Of a stretch of DNA of 64,000 nucleotides, positions 52,201-55,200 are shown one piece after another. The position numbers and the translations under genes were made by a program. The stretch's first letter is position 1, and each line of letters begins with the position of its first letter. The notes below the pieces were generated by a model, which worked only from the letters and a program-made list of their open reading frames with translations, was not told the DNA's origin and did not search any database. The DNA comes from Cepaea nemoralis (Eukaryota > Mollusca > Gastropoda > Stylommatophora > Helicidae): assembly GCA_014155875.1 (NCBI GenBank), contig JACEFZ010002092.1:558001-622000 (forward strand), read 5' to 3'.

Positions 52201-55200
52201 AATTCTGAGGTAGGCGTGTGCTCTGCAACCTTGTATTCTCTCTTCAATGGTTGGAAAATCAAGAAGGTAGTGCATCGCCCTGCATGCTGTATCTCTTGTA
52301 CATCCAAGAATAATGCGCATAGCTTCATTCTGTATCCTTTCCATCCTTTCTATCTGCTTATGGCTGAGAGTCAGGATAGCCATTGCATACTCCAAAACAG
52401 ACATGACCAGCCCCTCGTACAGAAGACATAGATGGCGCTGCTCACAGTTTGCTGCCGCCATCACCCGCATCGCTGCCAAACCCCGCTTGGCCTTTATCAC
52501 CTGGTTTATGTGCACATTATAAGCAAGGCTTCGATCAAACCGTATCCCCAGGTAATTCATTGCCTGCGTTCTTTCCACCATCTCTGAACACAGCATTACA
52601 ATTGGTGTTGGAGTGTTGACAATATGATTATTCAACGAGAACCAAGTCACTGTTGCCTTTGTTGGGTTGACCATTGCCCCAGCTTCATCACACCAAGTAC
52701 TTATGCATTTGAGTTCGGTTTGTAGTTCCACAGCAACCTCCTCTCTATCCTTACCCTGACGATACACTAAAACATCATCGGCATATGACAATGTCCTGCC
52801 AGGTCCAGTGATCTGCTCACTGGTGATTCTCACTGTGTAGGCGTTGAACAGTACCGGAGATAATGGTGATCCCTGTGGTAGGCCAGGATATATTGTTGTT
52901 GGTTCCGAAGTCCAACTGCCACATCTAAAAACTACTTTCCGTTGGAAGAGGGCTGCAGCGATCCAACTAAGGAGGAATGGACTTACGTTTAGTTCGAGAA
53001 GCTGAAACATTAAAAAATCCAGTGGTACTCTGTTGTATGCGTCCTCAAGATCAATCGCTGCAGCAACGGTTTCAGTGCCTGAGTGGAAACCTTCATAGAC
53101 ATCCTGGGCAAAGACTGCTGCATTGGTCCAGGTTTCTCTTTTTAGACGGTACCCACCCAGGGTAGGTGGGAAAACACCTTGCCTCTCTAGTTGGCTTGAT
53201 ATTTTCCTTGCAATTACCTTCTCCAGCAGGCCTTTTTTCCTTTTTTGTTTAATTTTTTTTTTGTCATGGGGTTATTTTAATTTCGATTAATCCCTTTTTT
53301 AATTTATTTTCTAGCTTTGTCGGCTTTTGTCGTCGATAGACAGTGATGTTGATGACAGTGTAGACAGTGATGTCGATGACAGTGTAGACAGTGATGTCGA
53401 TGACAGTGTAGACAGTGATGTCGATGACAGTGTAGACAGTGATGTTGATGACAGTGTAGACAGTGATGTTGATGACAGTGTAGACAGTGATGTTGATGAC
53501 AGTGTAGACAGTGATGTTGATGACAGTGTAGACAGTGATGTTGATGACAGTGTAGACAGTGATGTTGATGACAGTGTAGACAGTGATGTTGATGACAGTG
53601 TAGACAGTGATGTTGAATGACAGTGTAGACAGTGATGTTGATGACAGTGTAGACAGTGATGTTGATGACAGTGTAGACAGTGATGTTGATGACAGTGTAG
53701 ACAGTGATGTTGATGACAGTGTAGACCAGTGATGTTGATGACAGTGTAGACCAGTGATGTTGATGACAGTGTAGACCAGTGATGTTGATGACAGTGTAGA
53801 CAGTGATGTTGATGACAGTGTAGACAGTGATGTTGATGACAGTGTAGACAGTGATGTTGATGACAGTGTAGACAGTGATGTTGGCAGTGTAGACAGTGAT
53901 GTTGATGACAGTGTAGACAGTGATGTTGACAGTGTAGACAGTGATGTTGATGACAGTGTAGACAGTGATGTTGGCAGTGTAGACAGTGATGTTGATGACA
54001 GTGTAGACCAGTGATGTTGATGACAGTGTAGACCAGTGATGTTGATGACAGTGTAGACAGTGATGTTGATGACAGTGTAGACAGTGATGTTGATGACAGT
54101 GTAGACAGTGATGTTGATGACAGTGTAGACAGTGATGTTGATGACAGTGTAGACAGTGATGTTGATGACAGTGTAGACAGTGATGTTGATGACAGTGTAG
54201 ACAGTGATGTTGATGACAGTGTAGACAGTGATGTTGATGACAGTGTAGACAGTGATGTTGATGACAGTGTAGACAGTGATGTTGATGACAGTGTAGACAG
54301 TGATGTTGATGACAGTGTAGACCAGTGATGTTGATGACAGTGTAGACCAGTGATGTTGATGACAGTGTAGACAGTGATGTTGATGACAGTGTAGACAGTG
54401 ATGTTGATGACAGTGTAGACAGTGATGTTGATGACAGTGTAGACAGTGATGTTGATGACAGTGTAGACAGTGATGTTGATGACAGTGTAGACAGTGATGT
54501 TGATGACAGTGTAGACAGTGATGTTGATGACAGTGTAGACAGTGATGTTGATGACAGTGTAGACCAGTGATGTTGATGACAGTGTAGACAGTGATGTTGA
54601 TGACAGTGTAGACAGTGATGTTGATGACAGTGGACAGTGGGTAGACAGTGATGTTGATGACAGTGTAGACAGTGATGTTGATGACAGTGTAGACAGTGAT
54701 GTTGATGACAGTGTAGACAGTGATGTTGATGACAGTGTAGACAGTGATGTTGATGACAGTGTAGACAGTGATGTTGATGACAGTGTGGACAGTGATGTTG
54801 ATGACAGTGTAGACAGTGATGTTGATGACAGTGTAGACAGTGATGTTGATGACAGTGTAGACAGTGATGTTGATGACAGTGTAGACAGTGATGTCGATGA
54901 CAGTGCAGACAGTGATGTTGATGACAGTGTGGACAGTGATGTTGATGACAGTGCGGACAGTGATGTTGGTGACAGTGGGGACAGTGCTGTTGATGACAGT
55001 GGGGACAGTGCTGTTGGTGACAGTGGGGACAGTGCTGTTGGTGACAGTGCTGGCAGTGATGTTGGTGACAGTGTAGACAGTGATGTTGATGACAGTGTAG
55101 ACTGATGTTGATGACAGTGTGGACATTGGTATTGATGACAGTGTAGACAGTGATGTTGATGACAGTGTAGACAGTGATGTTGATGACAGTGTAGACAGTG

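Noticed and set aside
53264..55126. 620-codon minus-strand frame as a possible secreted repeat protein
   Set aside because: Entirely inside the 24-bp satellite and an intron with matching splice phases; no start context or unique sequence.
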